This document shows, in pieces, positions 1 to 9,078 of a stretch of 64,000 nucleotides of DNA. The stretch comes from JAJXZP01 sp963787185. Its GTDB lineage: Bacteria > Spirochaetota > Spirochaetia > Treponematales > Rectinemataceae. Location: NCBI GenBank assembly GCA_963787185.1, contig CAWBCC010000020.1, positions 62,001-126,000 of the forward strand, read 5' to 3'. The notes under the pieces are model-generated. The model saw nothing but the letters and a program-made list of their open reading frames with translations. It had not been told where the DNA came from and did not search any database. How positions within the stretch are numbered: the first letter of the stretch is position 1; each line of letters starts with the position of its first letter. The translations under genes and the position numbers were made by a program.

Positions 1-291
1 CGATTCTCTTCCTTGATTCGACGGCATCGCGAAAGCTGCCTATCGAGGCGCCTTCACCGGCGGCTCGATGGACGCGTCGAAGTTCCATGAGGCAAATTTC
101 ACGGTCCGTCTGCGCCCTGTCAAGAAAAAACGGCGCCTGGCAGGCTTGACCCGTTTATTTGACGGCATAACCGCCGACGCTCTTCGCAAATGGACCGTCG
201 TCGCCTCGACCGAGAACGCGGCAAGGACGGGAATTCAGTATACTGATCTCGCTACGTATTTGACCTGTGCCATGGGAAGGGGGAAATAATC
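1..291. other. Left edge, no supportable gene; one palindrome
   Basis: A 73-codon open frame (68-289, plus) runs here, but it has no recognisable motif and no clear ribosome-binding site, so I do not call it a gene. A perfect 12-bp palindrome, TCAGTATACTGA, lies at 235-246, about 45 bp before the aldo/keto reductase start, and could be an operator. Confidence 0.4.
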
Positions 292-1293
292 GTGGATAAA
301 CGGAGACTTGGGGCTCGGGGACCGGAAATCTCGATGGTGGGGCTCGGCTGCATGGCGATGTCCGGCACCTACGGGCCCGCCGAGGACGAAGAGAGCATCG
401 CCACCGTTCGCGAGGCCATGCAGAGCGGGATCACCCTGCTCGACACCGGAGACTTTTACGGCCGGGGGCACAACGAGCTCCTGCTGCGCCAGGCGCTCAA
501 GGGCTCGCAGAGGGAACGCGTCTTCATCCAGGTGAAGTTCGGCGCGCAGCTGGAGCCTTCGGGCCGCTTCATAGGCTTCGACGGCCGTCCTGCTTCGGTC
601 AAGACTTTCCTCAGCTATACGCTGAGCCGTCTGGGCACGGACTATGTGGACCTCTACCAGCCTTCGCGGCTGGACCCCGCCGTTCCGATCGAGGAAACCG
701 TCGGCGCGATCGCCGACATGGTGAAGGCCGGCTACGTGCGTTTCATCGGGCTTTCGGAAATGGGCGCGGACACCATTCGCAGGGCCCACGCCGTTCATCC
801 CATCGCCGCGCTCCAGATCGAGTACTCGCTGATGACGAGGAGCGTCGAGAAGGATATCCTGCCGGTTCTTCGCGAGCTGGGGATCGGGGTGACCGCCTAC
901 GGCGTGCTTTCTCGGGGCCTCCTCGCGCATGCGGGATCGCCCGATTCCGCGAAGAGCGGCATCCGCGGCCGATTCCCCCGCTTCCAGGGGGAGAACCTCG
1001 AGCGCAATCTCCGCCTCGTTCGGGCCCTCGAGGGGATCGCGAAGCGGATGGGGACCACGACGCCGCGGCTGGCCTGCGCCTGGGTCCTCTCCCGCGGCGA
1101 GGACATAGTCCCCCTCCTCGGGGCGAGAAACCGAACGCAGCTGCGGGACTCGCTCGGCGCCCTGGATCTCTCGCTGACGCCGGCCGACCTGGAAGAGCTC
1201 GAGCGGGCGGTCCCGGCGCCCGAGGTCGCCGGGACACGCTACGACGAAACGTCGATGGCCAGCCTCGACAGCGAGCGGCGGACGCGGGCATAG
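292..1293 (+). CDS. Aldo/keto reductase, atypical active site
   Basis: NAD(P)H-dependent oxidoreductase of the aldo/keto reductase fold, 333 residues, probably cytosolic; substrate unknown. The GTG start at 292 follows a purine-rich GGGAAGGGGGAA ribosome-binding site. The family tetrad is readable: Asp51 and Tyr56 in the segment DTGDFYG, and Lys82 in VKFG. The usual active-site His is replaced by Ser125 in the segment YQPSRLDP, where most relatives read YQHRVDP. A subfamily with this substitution exists to my knowledge, so it need not mean loss of activity. The C-terminal cofactor-binding part is present and the length is normal. The stop is 12 bases before the next start, so it is probably co-transcribed with the SDR gene. 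Confidence 0.88.
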   Translation: MDKRRLGARGPEISMVGLGCMAMSGTYGPAEDEESIATVREAMQSGITLLDTGDFYGRGHNELLLRQALKGSQRERVFIQVKFGAQLEPSGRFIGFDGRPASVKTFLSYTLSRLGTDYVDLYQPSRLDPAVPIEETVGAIADMVKAGYVRFIGLSEMGADTIRRAHAVHPIAALQIEYSLMTRSVEKDILPVLRELGIGVTAYGVLSRGLLAHAGSPDSAKSGIRGRFPRFQGENLERNLRLVRALEGIAKRMGTTTPRLACAWVLSRGEDIVPLLGARNRTQLRDSLGALDLSLTPADLEELERAVPAPEVAGTRYDETSMASLDSERRTRA

Positions 1294-1305
1294 GAGGAGA
1301 TCGAC

Positions 1306-2022
1306 ATGAGCGACAAAAAATTCGCACTCGTCACCGGAGCGAACAAGGGAATAGGATTCGCCACCGCGCGCGAGCTCGGAGCCAAGGGTCTCGTCGTCTT
1401 TCTGGGGGCGCGCGACGCCGCCCGGGGACAGGAGGCCGCACGCTCTCTCGCCGCCGAGAAAATGGATGTCCGTTTCGTGAAACTGGACGTCACGCGGCCC
1501 GATGCCATAGAGGCGGCCCGCGCGCAGATCGAACGCGAAGCCGGGCGCCTCGACATCCTGGTCAACAACGCGGGCATCAGCGTCGAGTCGGGCGAGCAAA
1601 CCACGCTCGAGGGACTCCGGCGCGTGTACGAAACCAATGTCTTCGGCGCCTTCGCGGTCGCGGGCGCGTTCCTGCCCCTGCTCTCGGAAGGACGCCCCTC
1701 GGTAATCGCGAACATCTCGAGCGGCCTGGGCTCGCTCGCCAACGTGGCCAGGGCCGGTTCGGCATCTCGCCCGCAGTACCTGGCTTACGGCTCCTCGAAG
1801 ACGGCCCTGAACGCGATCACCGCCTATTGGGCCGAGGATCTGAAGAAGCTCGGCATCACGATATTCTGCATCGCCCCGGGTTTCACGAGGACGGATCTCA
1901 ACAGGAACACGGGCACCCAGCCGCCCGAAAAGCCGGCCCGCCTCATCGCGCGCCTGGTCCTCGAGAACGACCGGAACAGGAGCGGCGGATTCTTCGACGA
2001 GAACGGCTCCGTCCCGTGGTAG
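1306..2022 (+). CDS. SDR-family short-chain dehydrogenase/reductase
   Basis: Classical short-chain dehydrogenase, 238 residues. The nucleotide-binding motif TGANKGIG is at residues 10-17, NNAG at 87-90, the structural Asn at 111, and the catalytic Ser (138/139), Tyr161 and Lys165 are all present. The region resembles carbonyl reductase-like SDRs that reduce carbonyls with NADPH; the substrate cannot be told from the sequence. An AGGAGG-type ribosome-binding site precedes the ATG. It sits directly after the aldo/keto reductase, which suggests a two-gene detoxification or reduction operon. Confidence 0.9.
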   Translation: MSDKKFALVTGANKGIGFATARELGAKGLVVFLGARDAARGQEAARSLAAEKMDVRFVKLDVTRPDAIEAARAQIEREAGRLDILVNNAGISVESGEQTTLEGLRRVYETNVFGAFAVAGAFLPLLSEGRPSVIANISSGLGSLANVARAGSASRPQYLAYGSSKTALNAITAYWAEDLKKLGITIFCIAPGFTRTDLNRNTGTQPPEKPARLIARLVLENDRNRSGGFFDENGSVPW

Positions 2023-2037
2023 TTCGAATCGAGGGAA

Positions 2038-2062
2038 TCCCGGGCAGCCTTGCCGCCCGGGA
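2038..2062. terminator. GC-rich hairpin between convergent genes
   Basis: TCCCGGGC (2038-2045) pairs with GCCCGGGA (2055-2062). It lies between the convergent SDR gene and the sugar-binding-protein gene. There is no T-tract on either side, so it is only a possible bidirectional terminator. Confidence 0.35.
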
Positions 2063-2093
2063 CCGAACGATGCCCCGGTGAATCGGGTGTCTG

Positions 2094-3050
2094 TTATTTT
2101 TTCTTAAATGCCACGAGCTGGGACGCCGTGACGACCATGACACCGGTATCGACGGCATTGGGCAATATTACCATCTTGTTCTTGTACCAGTTCTCCAGAT
2201 AGGGCGTCCTGTGGTTGTAGCCGTATAGCAGCTTGACGCCGAGATAGGTCATCATGTATGTCCGCTGGACGAGTGTGGAATCGACGGTGCCGTCTTCGAG
2301 GGCCGCTATGATGGGATCGGTGATGTCGAAGGTTACGGCCTTGACCTTCCCGACTTTCCCGGTCTGCCGCAAGGCGCTCGCGATGCCCGCACCTACGGCG
2401 TTGATGCTGCCGACCACGGTGATTTCCGGGTGCGCCTGCAGGAGTGCGACGGTTGCGGTCGCAGTGGCGCTGTCGTCGTTCTTGTCGTCGACGATCGAGA
2501 CCACGCTCATGTCGGGGAAGTCCTTGATCGCGTCGCGGATTCCTCTGATCCGCTCTTCGAGATTGAATTGACCGGGCACGCTGGCGAGGCCGATCTTGCC
2601 CTTGCCATCGGTTATTTCGGCCATGCGCTTTCCCATGGTGACGCCGGCCGAATAGTTTTCGGTGCCGAGATAGGTCATTCGCCTGCTCTTGGGCGCGTCG
2701 GTATCCACGGTGACGACCGGAATCCCCATCGCTATCGCCTTGTTTATCGCGGGTGTAATGGCATCCGGCTGCAGCGCGGCGACGAGGATGCCCGCGGGCC
2801 TGGTTTGGATGATCTGCTCCAGGGTGGTGACCTGCGCGGGAGTGTTGAAATCGGCCGGGCCCGTGTACACCCATTTGACCCCCAGCTCCGCGGCGGCATC
2901 CTCTCCCCCTTTCTTGGCATCGATCCAATACGGGTGGGCAGCCACGTTGGAGACCATCACGTAGGTCTCGTTCGCCGTGCCTTGACCGACGAGATTCATC
3001 GGGAAAAAAGCGACTGCAAAAACCGCAATCGACGCGAAAACCCCTGTCTT
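2094..3050 (-). pseudogene. Sugar ABC transporter periplasmic binding protein, 5' end lost
   Basis: RbsB/peripla_BP_4-type sugar-binding protein that would deliver sugar to the adjacent ABC importer. The first usable ATG is at 2999, but the same frame stays open upstream and reads a hydrophobic signal-peptide core (KTGVFASIAVFAVAFF), so the real start lay further upstream and is missing. The mature part is intact, with motifs such as AALQPDAITPAI, VTVDTDAP and NAVGAGIASALRQ, and has normal length. At about 3046-3052 the sequence changes abruptly to permease codons in another frame, so a deletion removed the start codon together with the end of the permease gene. Starting at 2999 would give a protein lacking most of its signal peptide. 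Assembly error is the alternative. Confidence 0.8.
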
Positions 3051-3867
3051 CCGTGCCCGCCCCGGCGAGGGGGAATGCGGAACTCAGCCTCGATGTCGCG
3101 ATCACGCCCGCAAGTCCGGCCATGAGGCCGCCGAATACGTATACCCAGAAGCGGACGAGACGGATCGGAATTCCCGACAGCATCGCGGCCTGCTCGTTGC
3201 TTCCGACATAGTACAGGAGGCGCAAACCGCGCGCGTTTCGCAGAAAAATATCGCCGAGCACGACGAGAACGAACATGGCGAGCACCGAGAATGGAATTCC
3301 GAGCACGAATCCCTGGCCGATGAAAAGGAACTTGTCCGGAAACGACGCGAGAGGGTATCCCCCCGAAATGACCAACGTCAGAGAGTTGACTATGCTCATC
3401 ATGCCCAGGGTGGTAATGAGCGGGTTGACCTTGATTCGAGTTATGATCAGGCCGTTGGTCGCCCCTATGAGCGCACCGGAAACAAGGGCGCAAAGAATCG
3501 CCGCCCACATATTCCATCCCGCGTGCAGGCAGATCCCCGCTACCATGCCCCCCAGCGCGAGCACCGCACCCACGGAAAGATCGAACCCCCCGGTGATCAG
3601 TATCATGGTCATGGCGATCGCGATGATCGCATCCGTCGCGAAGCCGATGGCGATGGCCGTGATGTTGTCCACGTTCAGAAAATGAGGCGTCGCGACGGTC
3701 AGCAGGATCCCGACTACGAGGTTGACCCCGAGTATCCTGATTTCATGCGCGCGCATCCATCGCGGGAGCCTGGAAGAATATGGAGAATCGGACTTGTCCG
3801 CACATGCATCTGTCCCGGCCCTCGTCGCTTCGTCCGGATGGCCGCCCGATTCCGCTTGTTTCAGCAT
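3046..3867 (-). pseudogene. Sugar ABC transporter permease, C-terminus lost
   Basis: RbsC-like inner-membrane permease (BPD_transp_2 family). The ATG at 3867 overlaps the end of the ATPase gene by 7 bases, showing translational coupling. Hallmarks are the hydrophobic segments and the segment GGFDLSVGAVLALGGM. The homologous part runs for about 273 residues up to SSAFPLAGAGTE, where family members continue into a conserved C-terminal region of roughly 60-80 residues. Here the frame instead runs out of phase into the binding-protein gene. The protein would lose its last membrane segments and is probably non-functional unless the joint is an assembly artefact. Confidence 0.8.
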
Positions 3868-5402
3868 TTGACTTCGTCTCCTTGAGTGAGCGTCTGTTGA
3901 CCCGAGGCCAGAGCCATGATGTTTTCCTGCGTCATTCGGGTTCCGGCCAAAACGCCGGTTATTCTTCCCTCGTACATGACCACGATTCGATCGCTGATTC
4001 CCATGATCTCGGGCAGTTCCGAGGAGATCAGCAGGATCGCCACGCCCTTCGAGGCGAGATCGCGAAGCAGAGAATAGATTTCCGATTTCGCGCCCACGTC
4101 GATGCCTCGAGTGGGCTCGTCGATCATGAGCACCTTGGGGTTTATGGCCAGCCAACGGGCAAGCACCACTTTCTGCTGGTTGCCGCCGCTCAGCGTCGAT
4201 ACCTGCCGGGCTATGTCCGGCGTCTGAATCTTCAACCTTTCCCTGAAGCCTTCGGTCTCCAGGGACTCGGCCTTTCGATCCATCATTCCAAGTCTCGTAA
4301 AACGACGGAGATGAGTGACGCTCGTGTTTTCCCTGATGCTCATTCCATGGAACAATCCCTCGAGACGCCGGTTTTCCGTCAGGTAAGATATGCCGAGACG
4401 GATCGCCGTTTTCGGATCTTTGACTCGAACCGATTTGCCGTTCAGTTCTATTTGTCCCGCATCCAGTCGATCGGCCCCGAAGATGGCCCGAGCTACCTCG
4501 GTCCTGCCCGCACCGATAAGGCCGGCGAGGCCCAGTATCTCCCCGCTTCTCAACGCGAAGCTGACATCGTGAAATTTCCCCTTTCGAGTGAGCCCGGTGA
4601 CGCGCATGACTTCGTCGCCGAGAACGGATCGGGAATGCCCGTAAAAATCGTTGAAGCTCCTCCCCACCATCATCTTGATGAGAGAATTCATGGTCACGGA
4701 GGAGATTTCGGCGGTATCGACGCGGGAGCCGTCCCTCAGGACCGTTACGCGATCCGCGATCTCAAAAACTTCCTCGAGTCGGTGGGAAATGTAGATGATC
4801 GATATTCCTCTCAGTTTCAGCCGCTTCATCGTCGAAAATAAAAACTCCGTCTCCTTTTCCGTCAGCGCCGAAGTCGGCTCATCCAGTATGAGAACTTTGA
4901 TATCGAGCAGCAGAGCATGAACGATCTCCACTACCTGCTGCTGGGCGATCGAAAGCATGCGCACCGGCATGTCCGGATCCAGATCGATATCGAAGGTTTC
5001 GAGGATGCTTCGGGTCTTTTCCCGCACGGCCCTTCTGTTTACGAATCGCAGGAAGCCGACGGCCGGCTGGTCGCCCGCGGTCACGTTTTCGCCTACCGAG
5101 AGGACGGGAAACAGATTGAGTTCCTGATGGACTATCCCGATTCCCATGCTTCGCGCATGACGCGGATTCCTGATCGAGCACGGCTTTCCGTGGAGAGCAA
5201 TCGTTCCGCAATCGGGCTGATAGATGCCGCCGAGGATCTTGATCAGAGTGCTTTTCCCCGCGCCGTTTTCCCCCAACAGAGCGTGTATTTCTCCTTCGCG
5301 CAATTCGAAGTCGACCGCGTTCAACGCGCGGACTCCCGGGAAATCCTTGCCGACGCCGTAGACCTCGAGAACCTTCGATGGAATGGCTGAAGTCGGGGTC
5401 AT
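3861..5402 (-). CDS. Sugar ABC transporter ATP-binding protein (RbsA/MglA type)
   Basis: Duplicated ABC ATPase of the CUT2 sugar-importer class, 513 residues. The N-terminal cassette has Walker A GENGAGKST and Walker B LILDEPTSAL. The C-terminal cassette has the degenerate Walker A typical of this family (LIGAGRTE), signature LSGGNQQK and Walker B LMIDEPTRGID. It would energise uptake of a monosaccharide through the permease encoded next to it. The start overlaps the UroD-family gene by 4 bases. The gene is intact although its permease and binding-protein partners are damaged. Confidence 0.93.
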   Translation of the reverse strand: MTPTSAIPSKVLEVYGVGKDFPGVRALNAVDFELREGEIHALLGENGAGKSTLIKILGGIYQPDCGTIALHGKPCSIRNPRHARSMGIGIVHQELNLFPVLSVGENVTAGDQPAVGFLRFVNRRAVREKTRSILETFDIDLDPDMPVRMLSIAQQQVVEIVHALLLDIKVLILDEPTSALTEKETEFLFSTMKRLKLRGISIIYISHRLEEVFEIADRVTVLRDGSRVDTAEISSVTMNSLIKMMVGRSFNDFYGHSRSVLGDEVMRVTGLTRKGKFHDVSFALRSGEILGLAGLIGAGRTEVARAIFGADRLDAGQIELNGKSVRVKDPKTAIRLGISYLTENRRLEGLFHGMSIRENTSVTHLRRFTRLGMMDRKAESLETEGFRERLKIQTPDIARQVSTLSGGNQQKVVLARWLAINPKVLMIDEPTRGIDVGAKSEIYSLLRDLASKGVAILLISSELPEIMGISDRIVVMYEGRITGVLAGTRMTQENIMALASGQQTLTQGDEVKC

Positions 5403-6496
5403 CTCGCCGCCTTTCTCGGCACCATGGAGCGAAAATCATGTATTGCGGTTACGAGGGCGCGGATATTTTCGATCGGAACATCGCTCATCACTTCCTGCGA
5501 AGGAGCGATGATGTATCCGCCCTGCCTGCCGAGGAGTTGCACGCAGCTTAGAACCCCCTGACGCACTTCCTCGGCCGTGCGGAAAGGAAGCAATTCCTGG
5601 GTATCGATTCCCCCGAAAAAGCAGACTTTCCCGCCGAGGATCTCTTCGACCGTTTCGAGGGGCATCGCCTTCGGTTGCAGGGGATGGAGTACGCTGAGTT
5701 TGAGTTCGATGAAATCTTCCAGGATTGTCCGTAAATCGCCGCAGCTGTGCTGAAAGACCGGCAGGCCGGCGCTCTGGTAAGCGCTGTACAAATTGCGCAA
5801 ATTTGGTTTTATGTACCTCCGCCAATTATCCGGCGAAATCATCAGGCCGTCCTGGCTGCCGTAATCATCCCCGACTCTCACCCCGTCCACACCGCATTTG
5901 ATGAAGCGTCGGGCGACTGCGGTCTGGAAGTCTCCGATCTTTTTGAAAAACTCGTCCAGATGCGGGTTTTCCTCTGCGATCGCGATCATCAAATTTTCGA
6001 ATCCGAGCAGGGCCCATGCACGTTCGAACAGGGAAGTGTGCTGGAAAGCGACGATGAAATACTCCTTGCCTTTTGATGCGACGAGTCTCTCCACGTAGTC
6101 CATGAGGCCGGGCAGATCGGGATCCGGGAAAGAATAATCCAGAAGCTTGGAAGGATCCCGAATCGGATGACGGCAGACCCAGACCCCCTCGGCATGCAAG
6201 TCCCAGCCTACTCCCCAGATGTCGTAGATGACGCCCTTATCTTCCTCGAGTCTGACGAGTCCAAATTCCTGCGCTCTTCGCAGCACGGTCTCGTCATGCA
6301 TGTATTCTTCGGCATTGCCGAGGGAATATGCGTATCGCAGGTGATTGTCGGCGGCCTCGTCGATTTCCTCGATGCCGACGCCCAAGCCGCGGGCAATCCG
6401 ACCGAGATCCTTCGGGGTGAAATCCACCTGGCTCGGGAAATAATCGAGCGGCTCACGGCGGATTGCCCGAAGCACCCGCTCTTTGTGACTCATCAT
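5399..6496 (-). CDS. Uroporphyrinogen decarboxylase-family protein (MtaA-like methyltransferase fold)
   Basis: About 365 residues of the UroD/MtaA superfamily. The start is set at 6496 (or the next Met at 6493) because GGAGAAG precedes it; a longer reading to 6616 has no family similarity. The segment FQHSCGDL contains the His-x-Cys pair that binds zinc in corrinoid/thiol methyltransferases of this family, and RVGDDYGSQDGLMISP is also typical. Its place in a sugar-transport operon is common for this subfamily, whose substrates are largely unknown, so it is unlikely to be the haem-pathway HemE. The start codon overlaps the stop of the truncated regulator (ATGA). Confidence 0.85.
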   Translation of the reverse strand: MMSHKERVLRAIRREPLDYFPSQVDFTPKDLGRIARGLGVGIEEIDEAADNHLRYAYSLGNAEEYMHDETVLRRAQEFGLVRLEEDKGVIYDIWGVGWDLHAEGVWVCRHPIRDPSKLLDYSFPDPDLPGLMDYVERLVASKGKEYFIVAFQHTSLFERAWALLGFENLMIAIAEENPHLDEFFKKIGDFQTAVARRFIKCGVDGVRVGDDYGSQDGLMISPDNWRRYIKPNLRNLYSAYQSAGLPVFQHSCGDLRTILEDFIELKLSVLHPLQPKAMPLETVEEILGGKVCFFGGIDTQELLPFRTAEEVRQGVLSCVQLLGRQGGYIIAPSQEVMSDVPIENIRALVTAIHDFRSMVPRKAAR

Positions 6497-6861
6497 GACT
6501 TTTCTTCTCCTTCGCAACCCTGCGGGTAGCCGCCGGGGAGATCCATGGCTATCGACTGGACCATATTTTCGAGGATGGCTCCCATTTCCTGTTTTGTAAG
6601 AACCTTCGTCCCGCACGAGTTCCGGACCTGCAATTCCGTCGGGAAGAGTATGTTCCGTGGAACGGCCACGCGCCCCTGGAGCCGGTCGAGAAGCTGCGAC
6701 GAGGCGAATTTCCCCAATTCGTATTGTGCGATCCGAACCGTCGTCAGCGGCGGAGAGAGAAGAGCGGATAGGTTGATATCGTCGAACCCCACCAAAGCGA
6801 TGTCTTCGGGGATCGCGAGGTCCTTATGGCCGATGGCCACCATCGCACCAATCGCCATCAA
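6493..6861 (-). pseudogene. LacI-family regulator, C-terminal fragment
   Basis: About 122 codons matching the end of a LacI/GalR repressor: the motif LMAIGAMVAI, then IPEDIALVGFDDI, LLSPPLTTVR and a C-terminal PRNILFPTELQVRNS. The helix-turn-helix domain and most of the sugar-binding core are absent. The frame closes at a TGA a short distance upstream, and the sequence beyond is unrelated. It was presumably the operon's local repressor. Loss of the DNA-binding domain should leave the sugar cluster unregulated by it. The only candidate start is a TTG. Confidence 0.75.
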
Positions 6862-7237
6862 ATCGAAGAAAAGAACTTGCGCGATGGGAACGGCGCCTTT
6901 ATGATGTCATCATCATCGACGGGGTCGGGTCTTTTATGCTGTTTCGGCGCAGAAAGGGCGTCCCCGCCTTCCATGCTCAAAACCTCGGATGACAAAACAC
7001 TGCTTCGGCCTTCAGAGAGCATCCGGGTTTGGGTCCTTTCTTTCCCGTCCCGCACCGGCCTTTTGCGGGAGAAGAGAGCTATGCGCAATCTGGACGACAA
7101 GATCACGAAGCATGCGGAATCCGGGCGCAAATGCCGAAGAGCACAGCGGGAAATTCATTGACGAGGAATGTATTCGTGCAAAGTGATTACCCCATATTCT
7201 GGAGGGCCGCGCCGGCGCGCGGAAAGGAATGGGTAAC
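6862..7237. other. Gap with no recognisable gene
   Basis: About 375 bases between the truncated regulator and the DUF695-like gene. Short open frames on both strands overlap each other and show no family motifs. This is where the missing part of the LacI-type gene would be expected, and nothing in it matches, so a deletion or replacement endpoint lies here. Confidence 0.5.
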
Positions 7238-7660
7238 ATGGCTTGGTTGGCCAAGACGCAGACGACGGGCGATAAGACGTATCTGAAGGTCGATGACCGA
7301 TTGGAAAACAAATTCCCGATAAATCAGCTGCCGATATTGTATTCGATCAAAATTTTCTATAACTCGAGCGACATCGGCGACGGAATATGGGATCCTGAGG
7401 AGTCGACCTCTCTCGATGGAATCGAAGACAGCGTCTTCGAGGTAATCGCGAAGTATAAGAGCGGATTCACCGTATACCTGATTCGAGTCGACGGTAAGGG
7501 GCTCAGGAATATGATGTTCTATGCCGATGACGCCTATGAATTGGATAAGATCGATCAGGAAATTCACGTTCAGAATTCGACCTACAGGATCGAGTGCACT
7601 TTCACGATGGATCATGAATGGGCCCACTATAGAAAATACCTGCAGGAAGTCAAGGGCTGA
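7238..7660 (+). CDS. DUF695-like protein
   Basis: About 140 residues. I chose the ATG at 7238 because GGAAAGGA lies at proper spacing, whereas the ATG at 7229 is too close. The second half resembles DUF695: a segment with Arg before MMFYADD and a closing MDHEWAHYRKYL, similar to the family's ending Asp-x-Glu-Trp-x-x-Tyr. The function of this family is unknown. It opens a run of small genes (7.2-9.0 kb) that are visibly more AT-rich than the flanks, which suggests acquired DNA. Confidence 0.6.
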   Translation: MAWLAKTQTTGDKTYLKVDDRLENKFPINQLPILYSIKIFYNSSDIGDGIWDPEESTSLDGIEDSVFEVIAKYKSGFTVYLIRVDGKGLRNMMFYADDAYELDKIDQEIHVQNSTYRIECTFTMDHEWAHYRKYLQEVKG

Positions 7661-7744
7661 TGTCGGTATCGATCAATAACCCCCTTTTCGGTCTTCCGGG
7701 ACCTCTCGACGTTCGCTCTTCCGCGGAATGACGGGGCGGCAAAA

Positions 7745-8236
7745 ATGATCCGATCGACGAACGCATCGGACCGGAAGGCACAGGCGATGGTCTTGCGCAG
7801 AATCGCTTACTACGTTCGGTATTCATATTCTTTTCTTGTTGCCCTCGCGAGGCGGCGCATCGATTCGATCCTGGAGGGAATGCTGCTTAGGCATGGGAAG
7901 GAAGTGGAAGCCACCATAACTTCCTGCACGTCTGCCGAGGACCCGGCAGATGATGAACACACCATATTCGAAATAGAATTCGAATATGTCATGAACCGCA
8001 GGAAAATCAAAAAGGGCACGAGTTTTTCGATAAACACCGCTCATATCGAATATGCTCACTTGGGTCAGCTTTTTGATGTTCCCGAACTGGAATACTCCTT
8101 GGATGACTTCAAGAAGTCTCTCGAACCGGGCAACAAAATCGATATTGTCGCTTCGGGGAAATGGCCATTCCATTATGTGAACCGATTCAATGCGATCAGC
8201 CGCGAGGTTATGCGCATACCTCAAGTTTGGAGCTGA
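7745..8236 (+). CDS. Hypothetical protein
   Basis: 163 residues, ATG preceded by GGGGCGGC. No family recognised. The N-terminal 45 residues form a basic, partly hydrophobic helix (YYVRYSYSFLVALARRRID) that could be a weak membrane anchor. The rest is mixed alpha/beta with a run of acidic residues (FEIEFEYVMNRRK). It lies in the AT-richer accessory stretch between the DUF695-like gene and another unknown gene in the same orientation. Confidence 0.5.
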   Translation: MIRSTNASDRKAQAMVLRRIAYYVRYSYSFLVALARRRIDSILEGMLLRHGKEVEATITSCTSAEDPADDEHTIFEIEFEYVMNRRKIKKGTSFSINTAHIEYAHLGQLFDVPELEYSLDDFKKSLEPGNKIDIVASGKWPFHYVNRFNAISREVMRIPQVWS

Positions 8237-8342
8237 TAAAAAACAAAGGTGCTCGATCCCGGGCGGGCGGCCGAGCCGACCTCGCGTGAGGAGCGATAAA
8301 ACGGCTTAAGTCGTATGCCGCCGTGCATGCCAGGAACAAACC

Positions 8343-8987
8343 TTGAAGACAACAACCGAGAAAACTTCCATCGCTCTCTTCAAAGTGGAGAAGAGGCTCA
8401 ACCATGCCTTTGCCTCTAATTTCAAGAGCTCCCCGGAGCACTGGACACTCCTGGATACGATACGCCACGCGAATATGTGGAAAATGAGCGCTCTGGAAAT
8501 AGTCAAGAAGCGGATAGACGGGAAGGACGCCCAATTCCACAAGGAAATCGAACTCGAAGAGATAGACCAAGAAATCTATATGGTCACGAACGGCGAGAAT
8601 TGCGAACAGACCGAGATATTCATGGATCAGGTCGCGGAAATTGCAAGATCGACGTTCAAGAGGATCAGGGGCAATGAGAGCGATCCCGATCTGAGCCCTT
8701 TGGGATTCGACGGGAATGTAATCGATTATCTCTTGTATACCTTGGTGCAACGTCCGATTCGGCGCTATCTGTATTATGGAATCAGAAACGACGAATACGA
8801 ACTGTTCTCCGCGGTTGAAAAGTTTGTGCGCAGACACGGAAAGTTATTGCTGATCGATAAGAATGTCTTCGATCTGTCCATTTTCCAGGAAGCCGAAGAG
8901 GATATGGATATTTTCGATAGATCGGGTAAATGGATAAAAGACGAGTTGTATGCGGAAATCCGAAAGCGGACGAGGACAAAGGATTGA
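8343..8987 (+). CDS. Hypothetical helical protein, possibly DinB-like
   Basis: 214 residues from a TTG start behind CAGGAAC; no better ATG exists nearby. The N-terminal part has the spacing of a DinB/YfiT-type four-helix bundle (EHWTLLDTIRHANMWK), but the later metal-binding histidines are not evident, so the assignment is tentative. The protein is acidic and mostly helical, with no signal peptide or membrane segment. It lies in the same AT-richer stretch as its two upstream neighbours. Confidence 0.5.
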   Translation: MKTTTEKTSIALFKVEKRLNHAFASNFKSSPEHWTLLDTIRHANMWKMSALEIVKKRIDGKDAQFHKEIELEEIDQEIYMVTNGENCEQTEIFMDQVAEIARSTFKRIRGNESDPDLSPLGFDGNVIDYLLYTLVQRPIRRYLYYGIRNDEYELFSAVEKFVRRHGKLLLIDKNVFDLSIFQEAEEDMDIFDRSGKWIKDELYAEIRKRTRTKD

Positions 8988-9078
8988 ACGATCTCGCTGA
9001 CATGGGTTATACGTTGGGATCGCGAGCGAAACGCCGAGCACCGTTCCGATGGGAAGCTTTATCGGCAAGGAGGCAGAA

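Noticed and set aside
68..289. 73-codon open frame at the left edge
   Set aside because: No motif, no ribosome-binding site, and no sign of conservation that could be judged from sequence alone.
235..1599. 454-codon minus-strand frame opposite the reductase genes
   Set aside because: The plus strand has two clear enzymes with full motifs here; the opposite translation is compositionally biased.
2104..4155. 683-codon single frame covering permease and binding protein
   Set aside because: The N-terminal part before 3867 is ATPase sequence read out of frame, and the part after about 3046 is binding-protein DNA read out of frame. Only the middle is a permease.
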